In this document: piece by piece, positions 53,935 through 63,582 of the stretch | Layout: each line of letters opens with the position of its first letter | How positions within the stretch are numbered: the first letter of the stretch is position 1 | NCBI RefSeq assembly: GCF_001426545.1 | Contig: NZ_LMEZ01000007.1 | Coordinates: 143,473-207,472, forward strand | Direction of reading: 5' to 3' | From: Mycobacterium sp. Root135 | GTDB lineage: Bacteria > Actinomycetota > Actinomycetes > Mycobacteriales > Mycobacteriaceae | DNA: 64,000 nt | Notes under the pieces: model-generated | Database searches by the model: none | Told to the model about the DNA's origin: nothing | The model's input: only the letters and a program-made list of their open reading frames with translations | Program-made: the position numbers and the translations under genes

Positions 53935-56900
53935 CCGCGGGTGGCCGAATCGAGGTCGACCCGGTGGTCCTGCTGCGGGCCGGCCAGAGGATGGGTTCGA
54001 TCGGTGCGCAGTTGGACGCGTTGTCGACGTCCCTCGGCGCAGCGTTGGGTAGCGGCATTGCCTCGGGTTGGGACCCGGCCGGGGCCGACTTCGGATTGAA
54101 GTACGGGGACACTGCCCAGGAGTTCGCCAACACGTTGGCAGAAGCTGCGAACGCCTTCAAGTACTCCGGTCAGCGCTTGGAGGCGACGGGCTACAACTAC
54201 AAGAACGCCGACGCCGGGTCGACCATCGGCGGACGCACCCCCATGGGCTCGGTGGGTGAGGCGCCCAGTGAGACGAAGGCCGTGGACGCCCCCACAGGTC
54301 CAAGCGGGGCGATCGTTCCCCCGCCGCCCAATTGGTGGCTGATCGACGGGTTGCTCAATGCGATACCGCTGATCGGATCGGTTGCGGGAGCGGCCATGAC
54401 GTGGCCGCAGGGCAATCCCTCGCTGTTGCGTCTCACCGCAGCACAATGGAAGAACTTCGCTACCGGCTTGGCTGCCTTCAACGACGACGTTCCGGCACTG
54501 AAAACTGCTGTGTCACAACAGCACATCCCCGAACAGGCAAAGATTCAGGAGTGTCTCGGGGCACTCAGTACGTACTTGCCGTGGTTGTCAGAACAAGCGA
54601 CGGCCATGGGGACCAAGATCGACGATTTCGCCAACGGCGTGCAGGAGGCCCAAGACGCCATCCGCCGCCTCTTGGACCGGATCTCCGGCGAAGGTCTGTG
54701 GGACACCGTCACCGGCATCTTCAGCGGCGACGGTCTCGACATCCTGCAACAAATCGCCGACGACGTCGGTACGGTCCTGGAGAACTTCCAGCGACAAGTC
54801 AAGGGAATCGTCGGGCTACTCTCCGAGCTTTCCAAAGCCCTCGGCGACGCCTTGGATGCATTCCAGAAGTGGGTAAAACCAGCCTTGGAGGCCACCTTTG
54901 GCGATGAAGTGGGAGGCGCCCTCGCCGAGGCGGTCACGTTCTACACCGACGTACAGCTCGGTTTGATCAATAGCGTGATCGGCACCGTGTCGGGTTTGGT
55001 GTCGCTGGCCGACATCGACGTCTTGAAGGGCATGGCCGAAATGGCCCTGTCGGTGGCCGAGGATCCAACGAAGCTGCCCGGCGTGCTGGAGAACATGGGC
55101 AAGCAGTTCATCGCCTACGACCAGTTGACCGGTGACCACCCGGGTAGGGGTGTCGGCGAGGCAGCGGGCAACATCGGAATGCTCTTCCTCCCGGGTGGAG
55201 CGGCCACCAAGACGGGCTCGGTAGCGAGGGGTCTGAGGTACGGCAGCAAGCTGCTCGACGAGGGACGCCTCCCCCGCATCTCGGACATTCCCGGCATGGG
55301 TGGTGGCAGGTCCCTCCCCTCCGTGGACAATCCGCCAGGGGCCGGGCCCGGTCACCCGGGAGCTCCGGAGTTCACACCGCCGCGGCTCCCCGAATCGCTC
55401 GCCAACCCTCCTTCTGCTCCGCACGCCCCCGAGGCGCCATCCACTCCGCAGCCACTTGGCGACTCAGGCGGGCCACCTGGCGGCGGTCCGCCCGGTGGTG
55501 GCGGTCCGCCCGATCCCCCGGGGGGACGGGGCGTCGGTCCGCCCGACTCTGGGTCGGGCCGGGCCGACGGCCCCGCGCCACAGTCGCCATCGTCGGGTGC
55601 TGTTGAACCGCAACATGTTTCGGATCCAACGACACCGTCGACGCCGACCCACGCACCCACTTCTGGTGATGCGCCGGCACCCGCCGCCCCGCACGCGCCC
55701 GAATCGCCAGGCCCTGCAAGCCCTCACGAAACTGGCGGCCAATCGCCGTCCGAGCCCGGCCCGTCACCGACCGAGCACTCGCCGGCGACTCCGGAGTCGC
55801 ACGGAAATGGTGTGGCCGAACCGCGGGCCGACGGCAACCATGCGCCGAACGAGAGCCACCAGCCGGCTTCGGAGGGCCACAGCGGAGGTACGGCCGACGG
55901 AACTCATGCACCTGCCGACCATCAGCCCGCTGCCCATACGCCCACGACCGAATCACCCACTGCGCATGAACCGGCCAGGACCGACAACGGCCAGCCACAC
56001 GAACCAACGCACGCACCAGGTGAGGCAGCCGAAGCTCGGCCGCACGAGCCGGCGGCGACGACACCAGCGGCTCCCATGGCAGGCGGTATGCCGATGGCGC
56101 CCCACGCTGGGGGTGGAGTGCACAGTCCGTCCGACGGCCCGGCCAGCAGAGCAGCGAGCCCGGAGTCCCCGACGCGCACACCGGAAGCCAAGGCGCCGCA
56201 ATCGAGTTCACCGGAAACCCCACGCACGACGGCGCCTGCCAGTGCCGGGCCAGGTCCAAGCAACACGCCGTCGGCGCCGGTAGACCCACCCATGAAAGCC
56301 ACCCACGGCGCGCCGGGCGAACCGCGAGCTCACGGACCAGAGCTGTCCTCTCCACGACCGGCGAGTCACGGAGCGAACGAGCCGCAGGCACCCACCTCGC
56401 CTGAGGCACCTGTCGACTCGCCTTCCGCGACCGAACCTGGATCTTCGGAATCAAGCGCACCAGCGGATTTCGCAGATTCTCATCCACCGCTACATCGGGA
56501 CAACCCGCTGCCGGTAAAGCACATGCCTGGTCATTTTGCATTTGAAACCGACCCCAACCATCCACGCAATCCGTTCCCTGGACAGAGTGTCGAGCGTTGG
56601 TCCCCCGAAAAGCTCGAACAGCACCGCGTTGTCGTCGATGAAAACGGACTCTTGCGCAACACCGACGGTTCTCTCTTCGATACCACTGGCGCCAAGTCCC
56701 ACTGGACTCCAGATGGCGGTCGGGCAATATTCATCATGGACCGGCACGGGAACATCTACGCATCACTTGAGCAAGAACGCGGTCGACTTCATCATTCAAC
56801 CCTTGCAAGCGGAAACCCCGTGACCGGTGCCGGAGAATTATCCGTGGCAAATGGGCGTCTCGTTGAGGTAACGGGCAACTCCGGACACTACATGCCCGGT

Positions 56901-56996
56901 CGCACCAATACGCAGAACGTTATAGATGAACTTGCTAGACAAGGAATAGACTCTCATTCGATCACAGTCGAATGGATCGCCCCGGAAGGAACATGA
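53922..56996 (+). CDS. CpnT-like ESX-exported polymorphic toxin (locus 2)
   Basis: This is a protein of about 1024 residues. The N-terminal 450 residues are CpnT-like (IEVDPVVLLRAGQRMGSIGAQLD, then WPQGNPSLLRLTAAQWKNFA and QQHIPEQAKI, followed by amphipathic helices). Residues about 450-880 form a long Pro/Ala/Gly/His-rich linker. The last 135 residues begin VERWSPEKLEQHRVV and contain HGNIYASLEQ, LHHSTLASGNPVTGAGEL and SGHYMPG; the conserved His/Ser positions suggest an enzyme, but I cannot name the family. GTG 53922 lies inside the end of the EsxE-like gene; GTG 53964 is an alternative start. Coding DNA for the last 130 residues is lower in G+C than the linker. Confidence 0.8.
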   Translation: MGAVAAGGRIEVDPVVLLRAGQRMGSIGAQLDALSTSLGAALGSGIASGWDPAGADFGLKYGDTAQEFANTLAEAANAFKYSGQRLEATGYNYKNADAGSTIGGRTPMGSVGEAPSETKAVDAPTGPSGAIVPPPPNWWLIDGLLNAIPLIGSVAGAAMTWPQGNPSLLRLTAAQWKNFATGLAAFNDDVPALKTAVSQQHIPEQAKIQECLGALSTYLPWLSEQATAMGTKIDDFANGVQEAQDAIRRLLDRISGEGLWDTVTGIFSGDGLDILQQIADDVGTVLENFQRQVKGIVGLLSELSKALGDALDAFQKWVKPALEATFGDEVGGALAEAVTFYTDVQLGLINSVIGTVSGLVSLADIDVLKGMAEMALSVAEDPTKLPGVLENMGKQFIAYDQLTGDHPGRGVGEAAGNIGMLFLPGGAATKTGSVARGLRYGSKLLDEGRLPRISDIPGMGGGRSLPSVDNPPGAGPGHPGAPEFTPPRLPESLANPPSAPHAPEAPSTPQPLGDSGGPPGGGPPGGGGPPDPPGGRGVGPPDSGSGRADGPAPQSPSSGAVEPQHVSDPTTPSTPTHAPTSGDAPAPAAPHAPESPGPASPHETGGQSPSEPGPSPTEHSPATPESHGNGVAEPRADGNHAPNESHQPASEGHSGGTADGTHAPADHQPAAHTPTTESPTAHEPARTDNGQPHEPTHAPGEAAEARPHEPAATTPAAPMAGGMPMAPHAGGGVHSPSDGPASRAASPESPTRTPEAKAPQSSSPETPRTTAPASAGPGPSNTPSAPVDPPMKATHGAPGEPRAHGPELSSPRPASHGANEPQAPTSPEAPVDSPSATEPGSSESSAPADFADSHPPLHRDNPLPVKHMPGHFAFETDPNHPRNPFPGQSVERWSPEKLEQHRVVVDENGLLRNTDGSLFDTTGAKSHWTPDGGRAIFIMDRHGNIYASLEQERGRLHHSTLASGNPVTGAGELSVANGRLVEVTGNSGHYMPGRTNTQNVIDELARQGIDSHSITVEWIAPEGT

Positions 56997-56997
56997 G

Positions 56998-57327
56998 ATG
57001 GCTACAGAGTCTTGGCGCGGTGCGATAAATATGATTCTCTATGGGCTACTTTTCAAAGAAAACCTTGATGATGCTAACGCCGCTATGACAGCAGACGCCA
57101 TCATAGAATATCGATCATTCGGCCAGGGCCCCGAGTTCTTTTTCAATGCCATTGAAGAAGCACTCTCTTCTGACACACCGATCATGACTGGTGTGTTCGC
57201 GGAGCCCCCGCATGGCCTCGATGAACTTCGACACTCCGAACATGACATGCGTAGTTTTCTAGCGTCAATAGCCGAGAATTTGCGGAGGCGCCAACCCTGG
57301 CCGCCCAAACCTGGGGCGGAGAACTGA
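56998..57327 (+). CDS. Probable immunity protein of the locus 2 toxin
   Basis: This 109-residue acidic, helical protein (WRGAINMILYGLLFKENLDD, GPEFFFNAIEEALSS, RSFLASIAENLRRRQPW) has its ATG one base after the toxin stop, with GGAAGGA 8 bases upstream. Immunity function is inferred from position. Its sequence returns as the N-terminal domain of the next gene. G+C is low: by my count 53 of the 120 bases from 57001 to 57120 are G or C, well below the surrounding genome. Confidence 0.7.
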   Translation: MATESWRGAINMILYGLLFKENLDDANAAMTADAIIEYRSFGQGPEFFFNAIEEALSSDTPIMTGVFAEPPHGLDELRHSEHDMRSFLASIAENLRRRQPWPPKPGAEN

Positions 57328-57354
57328 AGACCAACTCTCTGCCAGCGGAAAGGC

Positions 57355-58437
57355 GTGACCATCATGTGGTGGCGTAACGCGATCAGCCAGATACTCTACT
57401 GCCTACAGTACGTTCCGACTTTAGACGGTCGAACGGCACTCGAAATATCAGAAGCAATCGTTGCTCGGCGATGTCTCGAAGATGGCCCAGAAACCTATCT
57501 TGAGGCAATCGAGGCAGCACTCACCCAAGGCGACGAACTCAACACAATCCCAACGCCTCACGCCGACGCCTCCATCCGATCCTTCGTTTCCGCACTAGCC
57601 ACAGAATTGCGAAGACTTCATACCTGGACGCTACCTCCGATGGTTCAATTAAGATTGGAACAATGGGAGCAAATAATCGGCGCTGCCCAACCAATCGGCA
57701 GAATTGAATTGCGCCAACTCGAAGTGAGCAAGCGATTGGGATTCGAATTCGTCGAGGTGGCAACCCATCGACCTAGATTGCTTCTCCATTTGGAGACTGG
57801 AATGGTCGTTGGGTTGTCAGCTCCGTTGAGTATCAACGATTCAGGAGTCGCGGTGTTCGTCGCTAATAATGTCGGAGCACGACCCATCGCCGAAGAGATC
57901 CAACGCACTACCGGACTAGGCCAAACCGATCTGACAGTGTTCGCGCCGTCTAGCGCCCGACCGGGGCTCGCGAAGGATCCGCTGCAAACCCAACAACGAC
58001 GCCTCATGCCAGACCTGACATCTCAATCGTCTGGTGTTGAACGGTGGTCGCCAGGTCAGCTAGAACGGCACCGCGTCGTAATCGACGACGAAGGACGATT
58101 CAGAACAATTGACGGAGGCATGTTGGACACTCGGATGGCTACGGCATCATGGCGTCCGAACGCCGAACTCGCCCTGTTCATTCTCGACCCACACGGCAAC
58201 ATCTACGTATCGCTGCGTCGAGTCGTTTCACGTGTCCACCACTCCACGCTGTCGGGAGGCGGCCCTGTAGCGGCTGCAGGCGAGCTCCGTGTTCGTGATG
58301 GGCACTTGTTGGCACTAACCGACCACAGCGGCCACTACCCACCCACACATTCAAGTAATCAGATTCTCGTCGACGAACTGCAGCGTCAAGGAGTAAAGAC
58401 GACGGACGTCCTATTCGACTTCGCTGCAACGGAATAG
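57355..58437 (+). CDS. Fusion of an immunity-like domain to a toxin-like domain
   Basis: This 360-residue protein has three parts. Residues 1-90 are homologous to the immunity-like protein encoded just upstream (WRNAISQILYCLQY, GPETYLEAIEAALTQ, RSFVSALATELRRLHTW). Residues 91-225 are an unidentified region (PIGRIELRQLEVSKRLGF, GLGQTDLTVFAPSSA). Residues 228-360 repeat the toxin-like domain of the locus 2 toxin (VERWSPGQLERHRVV, HGNIYVSLRR, HHSTLSGGGPVAAAGEL, SGHYPP), with about half of the aligned positions identical by eye. There is no export domain or signal peptide. It could be an orphan cassette joined to an immunity gene, or a self-neutralised protein. GTG 57355 or ATG 57364 may be the start. 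Confidence 0.75.
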   Translation: MTIMWWRNAISQILYCLQYVPTLDGRTALEISEAIVARRCLEDGPETYLEAIEAALTQGDELNTIPTPHADASIRSFVSALATELRRLHTWTLPPMVQLRLEQWEQIIGAAQPIGRIELRQLEVSKRLGFEFVEVATHRPRLLLHLETGMVVGLSAPLSINDSGVAVFVANNVGARPIAEEIQRTTGLGQTDLTVFAPSSARPGLAKDPLQTQQRRLMPDLTSQSSGVERWSPGQLERHRVVIDDEGRFRTIDGGMLDTRMATASWRPNAELALFILDPHGNIYVSLRRVVSRVHHSTLSGGGPVAAAGELRVRDGHLLALTDHSGHYPPTHSSNQILVDELQRQGVKTTDVLFDFAATE

Positions 58438-58444
58438 AGTGGAT

Positions 58445-58467
58445 GTGCGTTGCGTCCGCCAACGCAC
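58445..58467 (+). terminator. Hairpin after the toxin locus 2
   Basis: GTGCGTTG (58445-58452) pairs with CAACGCAC (58460-58467) over a 7-base loop, 8 bases after the stop of the fusion gene. There is no T run, which is common for mycobacterial terminators. It is likely to end the locus 2 transcript. Confidence 0.6.
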
Positions 58468-58586
58468 CCATGATCGATGACCCCTGCGGTCGGACGCCCA
58501 AACTTCAGGCCAATTCGCGCCGCAAATTGACGGGAGTCGCAGCTTCGCCTTCCGATTGTCCAACCGAGTGCTCAGATGCCCAGTCC

Positions 58587-58973
58587 CTATAGCCGACTCT
58601 CCGGCAGCACGTAACCGGGCGTGAATCCCTTCTCTTGCACAACGAGATTCAAGGTCCCGAGGCTGAACTCCTCGATGTCGTCGAACGCGATGTCCGGCTT
58701 GAGATCGGTATGGAAGATGGGGTGCCCATCCGCGTCGTACCCGCCATATACCTTGTCGCCGTATAAATCCACGTACTTCTCGATGCCAAGGCCACTGACC
58801 ACTTTGCGCGCATAGGCTTCGCCGCCACCTGACCACACCATGATGCGGGCGTTCTTCATGCTCGACAGCGTGATCAGCAGAGTACGGATCCGTTCATTCG
58901 CGACGTAGGCACCGGTGATGGTGTTGTCTCGAAGTGTTCCGTCAATGTCGAAAGCAATGGTGACCGTCTTCAT
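58587..58973 (-). CDS. HAD-like hydrolase, small phage-type
   Basis: This 128-residue HAD-superfamily protein has motif I AFDIDGTLRDN (nucleophile Asp in DxD near residue 9), motif II WSGGG and a late KPDIAFDDIEEF with the acidic motif IV. It is a minimal form without a cap domain, of the kind found in actinophage genomes. It is not part of the Mtb gene order. It stands alone, convergent with toxin locus 2, so it may have come with the insertion. Substrate is unknown. Confidence 0.82.
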   Translation of the reverse strand: MKTVTIAFDIDGTLRDNTITGAYVANERIRTLLITLSSMKNARIMVWSGGGEAYARKVVSGLGIEKYVDLYGDKVYGGYDADGHPIFHTDLKPDIAFDDIEEFSLGTLNLVVQEKGFTPGYVLPESRL

Positions 58974-59335
58974 CGCGTTTCATCCCCCGGGTCGGTATCG
59001 CCTCAGCCATGGCCAGCCTTCTTGCCGGAGCAATTTTAGCTGGCGACGGAGAGCGCGCTCTGCACCGAAGCGCCACCACCGCAATCAATGACGCGCAAAA
59101 CCTCGTCAATCGCGAAGTTCTCGCGAGATGACGGGTTCGCATGGACGATTCCGCACTCAGTACGGCGATCATCGAAGCAAGCGGTCACACGGCTGGGCGG
59201 CACGTCGACGGGGAGAAGACGCTCTCCCTCCACGGCTCCAAGGTCGGTAGTCAAATGGCCCCGGACGTTCTCGCATTCGTGCGGAAATGGAACTGGCGCT
59301 AGGTCACCGACTGCATTGCCTGCCGCTTTACGCCC
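58974..59335. other. 362-bp gap with at most gene remnants
   Basis: I see no convincing gene. A 53-codon plus-strand frame at 59141-59302 ends LAFVRKWNWR and looks somewhat like the end of a hydrolase, but it begins right after an in-frame stop and has no good ribosome-binding site. A 72-codon minus-strand frame (59036-59254) overlaps it. Either may be a decayed fragment at the insertion junction. Confidence 0.5.
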
Positions 59336-60376
59336 TCACCACAACCGCTCGCCGGTGAACCCACCAATGATCATGACAACGGGCACCGAGAGAAGCAGGA
59401 ACCCCGCCGCCACCCCCGGCACCGTCAACGCGCCAACAGCGGCTGTCACCGCACCCAAGACCGCCGCGGCGACCAACTGCAGGACCCTGACGACGAGGGT
59501 GAGGTGTTGCCGCAGAACCGATGTGAGCATCGAACCGGGCACGTTGCGCAGCACCGGGATCGACATCGCCACCAGCAGCACCGCTCCCACACCGGCGATG
59601 ATGCGCGGGACGACCGTGGTGCCGCCATCCTCACCAATGTTGTAGGTCGCGACCACCGCGATCGTCACGAGCAACACCACCCATGCCGAGCGCCGCAGTA
59701 CGCCGCTGACCACCACCCCGACGTTTCGACGCACCACTTCGCCGAACCGCGGGTCGAGCCGTTCGGCGGCGATGAAGCCACGGACCGCGCTCCATCGCCG
59801 ACCCCGCTGGTGCTCGAGTCTCGCCAAGTTGTGGACGATGCTGGCGTCCCTCGGATTCAGTTGCAGCGCATGCCGATAATCGGCCTCGGCGGCGTCGAGC
59901 TCAACGAGGGCGACGTGGATGTCCCCGCGAAGATTCAGCGCGTCGACGTCCTGTGGGTTCAGTCGCAGCGCCTCGTTGACGGCCGTCATCGCCTCGACGG
60001 GACGCCGCGCATCCGACAGCATTCGTGCATACGTGTGGTGCGCCAGATGACTATGCGGATGCGTCGTCACCGTCCGCCACGCCACCGTGAGCGCTTCGGG
60101 AATTCGGCCCTGCAGCTCGAGCGCATGACTGCAGACGCGCATCGCGTACTCGTCGTCCGGAGCGACCGACAGCGCCGCGTGCGCGCTGTTCGCCGCTTCC
60201 GCAAGGTCACCCTGCCCCAGCTTCACTCGGGCGTAGAGCGTCAGCAGACGCGGCTGGTTCGGGTGGGCGCCCAGCGCCGACGCGAGGACCGACTCGGCGC
60301 GCCAGAAATCACCGGCCGCCATGTAGGCTTCGGCGGCGTGCACGACGGCGTCGACGCCATCGAATGCCGCCGTCAT
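59336..60376 (-). CDS. TPR-repeat membrane protein
   Basis: This 346-residue protein has about six tetratricopeptide repeats in residues 10-210 (e.g. AEAYMAAGDFWRAESVLASALGAHPNQP, ALRLNPQDVDALNLRGDIHVALVELDAAEADYRHALQLNPRDA). Four hydrophobic segments follow in the last 120 residues (SAWVVLLVTIAVVATYNI, IIAGVGAVLLVAMSI, VLQLVAAAVLGAVTAAV, VAAGFLLLSVPVVMIIGG). The TPR part probably faces the cytosol and binds a partner. I know no Mtb gene in this position. Function is unknown. Confidence 0.82.
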   Translation of the reverse strand: MTAAFDGVDAVVHAAEAYMAAGDFWRAESVLASALGAHPNQPRLLTLYARVKLGQGDLAEAANSAHAALSVAPDDEYAMRVCSHALELQGRIPEALTVAWRTVTTHPHSHLAHHTYARMLSDARRPVEAMTAVNEALRLNPQDVDALNLRGDIHVALVELDAAEADYRHALQLNPRDASIVHNLARLEHQRGRRWSAVRGFIAAERLDPRFGEVVRRNVGVVVSGVLRRSAWVVLLVTIAVVATYNIGEDGGTTVVPRIIAGVGAVLLVAMSIPVLRNVPGSMLTSVLRQHLTLVVRVLQLVAAAVLGAVTAAVGALTVPGVAAGFLLLSVPVVMIIGGFTGERLW

Positions 60377-60517
60377 CGAAACTGCCTGTGTCGGCGTTGA
60401 TCTCGCTCGTCCAGCATTCCCCTCAACAGCCTCTCCGTCTCAGACGCCCACCCGGTCCGATCCTAGACCGGGCCATCGCGGGCACCGGGCACGAATCACG
60501 TCAGGTGCGTGCCCCGG

Positions 60518-61846
60518 TCAGGACGTCCCGCAGTTCGGCGCGGTCGGCACCCCGTTGAACCGGTCGGCGATCCACTGCATCGCAGCCTCGCCGTCGACGA
60601 GCATCGGCAAGGCGTGGTTGATCACCATCTTGTTGAGGAACGGTGGCTGCTCGTTGGTGCGGAACTCGACGTCGGCGCCCTTGGCGCACCAATCCCGACC
60701 GAGCTGGTTGGCCGCGGTCCACGGCACCAGCGGGTCGAAGCGGTTGCTGTTGATCAACACTGGCGTCGTCGGCTTCAGATATCCGATGCGTTGCATGTCG
60801 AACAAGGACTTGAACGGCTCCTCGGCGACCAGCGCAGTGATGTCCTCGGTGAAGTACGGCTGCAGGTGCCGGAACATGAACTTGGAAACCGTCTCTGCGA
60901 TGCACTGGTCCTGAACCTTCTGCAGCAGATCGGCGCCACGCGGCGTCATCTTCGACCGGATCGCGTCCCCGAATTCGGGATAGGTCGTGATCACCGAATT
61001 CAGTGCATAGCCGACAACCCCGACCAACGCGCTGCCGTCGGCGTAGGGGAACAGCTCCTTGAGGTCGGCGGGTGGCGCACCCGCGTAGGTTCCCACGATC
61101 GTGAGATCGGGAGCGTAGGTCGGCGCGAGTTCTGCGGCCGACGCCGCCGCTCCCCCACCCTGCGAATAGCCCCAAAATGCCGTCGGTCCATGGGGATCCA
61201 ACGACGTGTCGGGCAAGCGCATCGCCGCCCGGCCCGCGTCGAGCATGGCATTGCCCTCCGCCACCCGGTTGACGTAGGTGTGCAGGCCGGGCGTGCCGAG
61301 TCCTTGGTAGTCGGTCATGACGATGGCGAAACCACGGGCCACCATCGTCGCGACGAACAGCTCTTCGTAGTTGAAGGAGAAGTCGAGGTACGGGGCGAAG
61401 TGAATGCCCTGGTTGAACTGCCGCGACGGCGCGCACTGGTCACCTTGGCCCTGCGTGCCGGGCCCGTAGACGATCAGCGGACGGGGCCCGCGCCCCGGCC
61501 AGTCGTTGAACGGTTCGAAGTACGTTCCGGTGACGGCCATGGGATTGCCGCGAGCGTCGATGCTGCGGTACATGATTCGCGTGCCGGTCGCCATGATGGC
61601 ACCCAGTTGCCCGGAGGGTTCCAACACCAGCCTCGAGGGCTCGGTGCGGATCAGGTCGCCCGGTTGCCCGGGCGGCAACGGTTCGGGCGGAGTGTAGAAC
61701 GCGGTGTACTCGTCTTCGTTGTACTTCGGATCACGCACGTCGTTGGTGGGGTCGGGGGCCGCATGCGTCGTCGGCATACCGACGAGAGATCCGACCAGCA
61801 GCGCGGTCAGCAGAAGCCCCAGGATCCGCACCATGACGCGGACCAT
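60518..61846 (-). CDS. Secreted lipase-family protein (LIP, PF03583 type)
   Basis: This 442-residue protein has a signal peptide (RILGLLLTALLVGSLVGMPTTHA, cleavage after THA) and an alpha/beta-hydrolase domain of the secretory lipase family. The nucleophile elbow is AFWGYSQGGGAA; DP in NSNRFDPLVPW and a late NHALPM supply likely Asp and His. Three or more cysteines (QCAPS, QCIAE, WCAKG, NCGTS) suggest disulfides. ATG 61846 and ATG 61834 are both possible; a small palindrome overlaps the first. It probably acts on esters outside the cell. Confidence 0.88.
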   Translation of the reverse strand: MVRVMVRILGLLLTALLVGSLVGMPTTHAAPDPTNDVRDPKYNEDEYTAFYTPPEPLPPGQPGDLIRTEPSRLVLEPSGQLGAIMATGTRIMYRSIDARGNPMAVTGTYFEPFNDWPGRGPRPLIVYGPGTQGQGDQCAPSRQFNQGIHFAPYLDFSFNYEELFVATMVARGFAIVMTDYQGLGTPGLHTYVNRVAEGNAMLDAGRAAMRLPDTSLDPHGPTAFWGYSQGGGAAASAAELAPTYAPDLTIVGTYAGAPPADLKELFPYADGSALVGVVGYALNSVITTYPEFGDAIRSKMTPRGADLLQKVQDQCIAETVSKFMFRHLQPYFTEDITALVAEEPFKSLFDMQRIGYLKPTTPVLINSNRFDPLVPWTAANQLGRDWCAKGADVEFRTNEQPPFLNKMVINHALPMLVDGEAAMQWIADRFNGVPTAPNCGTS

Positions 61847-61857
61847 ACCATTTGGTA
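61846..61857. promoter_or_regulatory. Small palindrome at the start of the lipase gene
   Basis: TACCA and TGGTA face each other across two bases (61846-61857), with GAC/GTC also mirrored outside. It overlaps ATG 61846 and lies just upstream of ATG 61834. If the latter is the true start, it could be a repressor site near the promoter. Weak evidence. Confidence 0.35.
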
Positions 61858-61936
61858 CGTCTTCGTCCGGCGTTCACCCCGCTTCGCGAAAGTGCTTATG
61901 CCAACACTCATTAAGCGACGACGGCCGAAACAAACG

Positions 61937-61972
61937 AAAGCCCCCGACCCACCGAAGTGGGCCAGGGGCCTT
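61937..61972 (-). terminator. Terminator after sahH
   Basis: On the minus strand AAGGCCCCTGGCCCAC and GTGGGTCGGGGGCTTT form a stem with a few mismatches around a TTCG loop, followed by TCGTTTG. It lies 26 bp after the sahH stop and before the lipase gene start. Confidence 0.82.
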
Positions 61973-61998
61973 CAGGAGCTACTTGAGAGCTACAAAAC

Positions 61999-63465
<1,467 letters not shown>

Positions 63466-63582
63466 GTAGAGCCTCTACTTCGTTGGTTCTCGGGTCGTCA
63501 AATGCCGTGTGCGCACGCATGGCGCGCCGGCGACACCCGAAGCCTGCGGACTCGCGGGACAGGCGCTATGGCGCACTGCCGG

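Noticed and set aside
59036..59254. 72-codon minus-strand frame as a gene
   Set aside because: No ribosome-binding site, no recognisable domain, overlaps another small frame; possible remnant only.
63466..63582. SAH/SAM riboswitch in the sahH leader
   Set aside because: No conserved helices or sequence blocks of known SAH or SAM riboswitches recognised in this 117-bp stretch.
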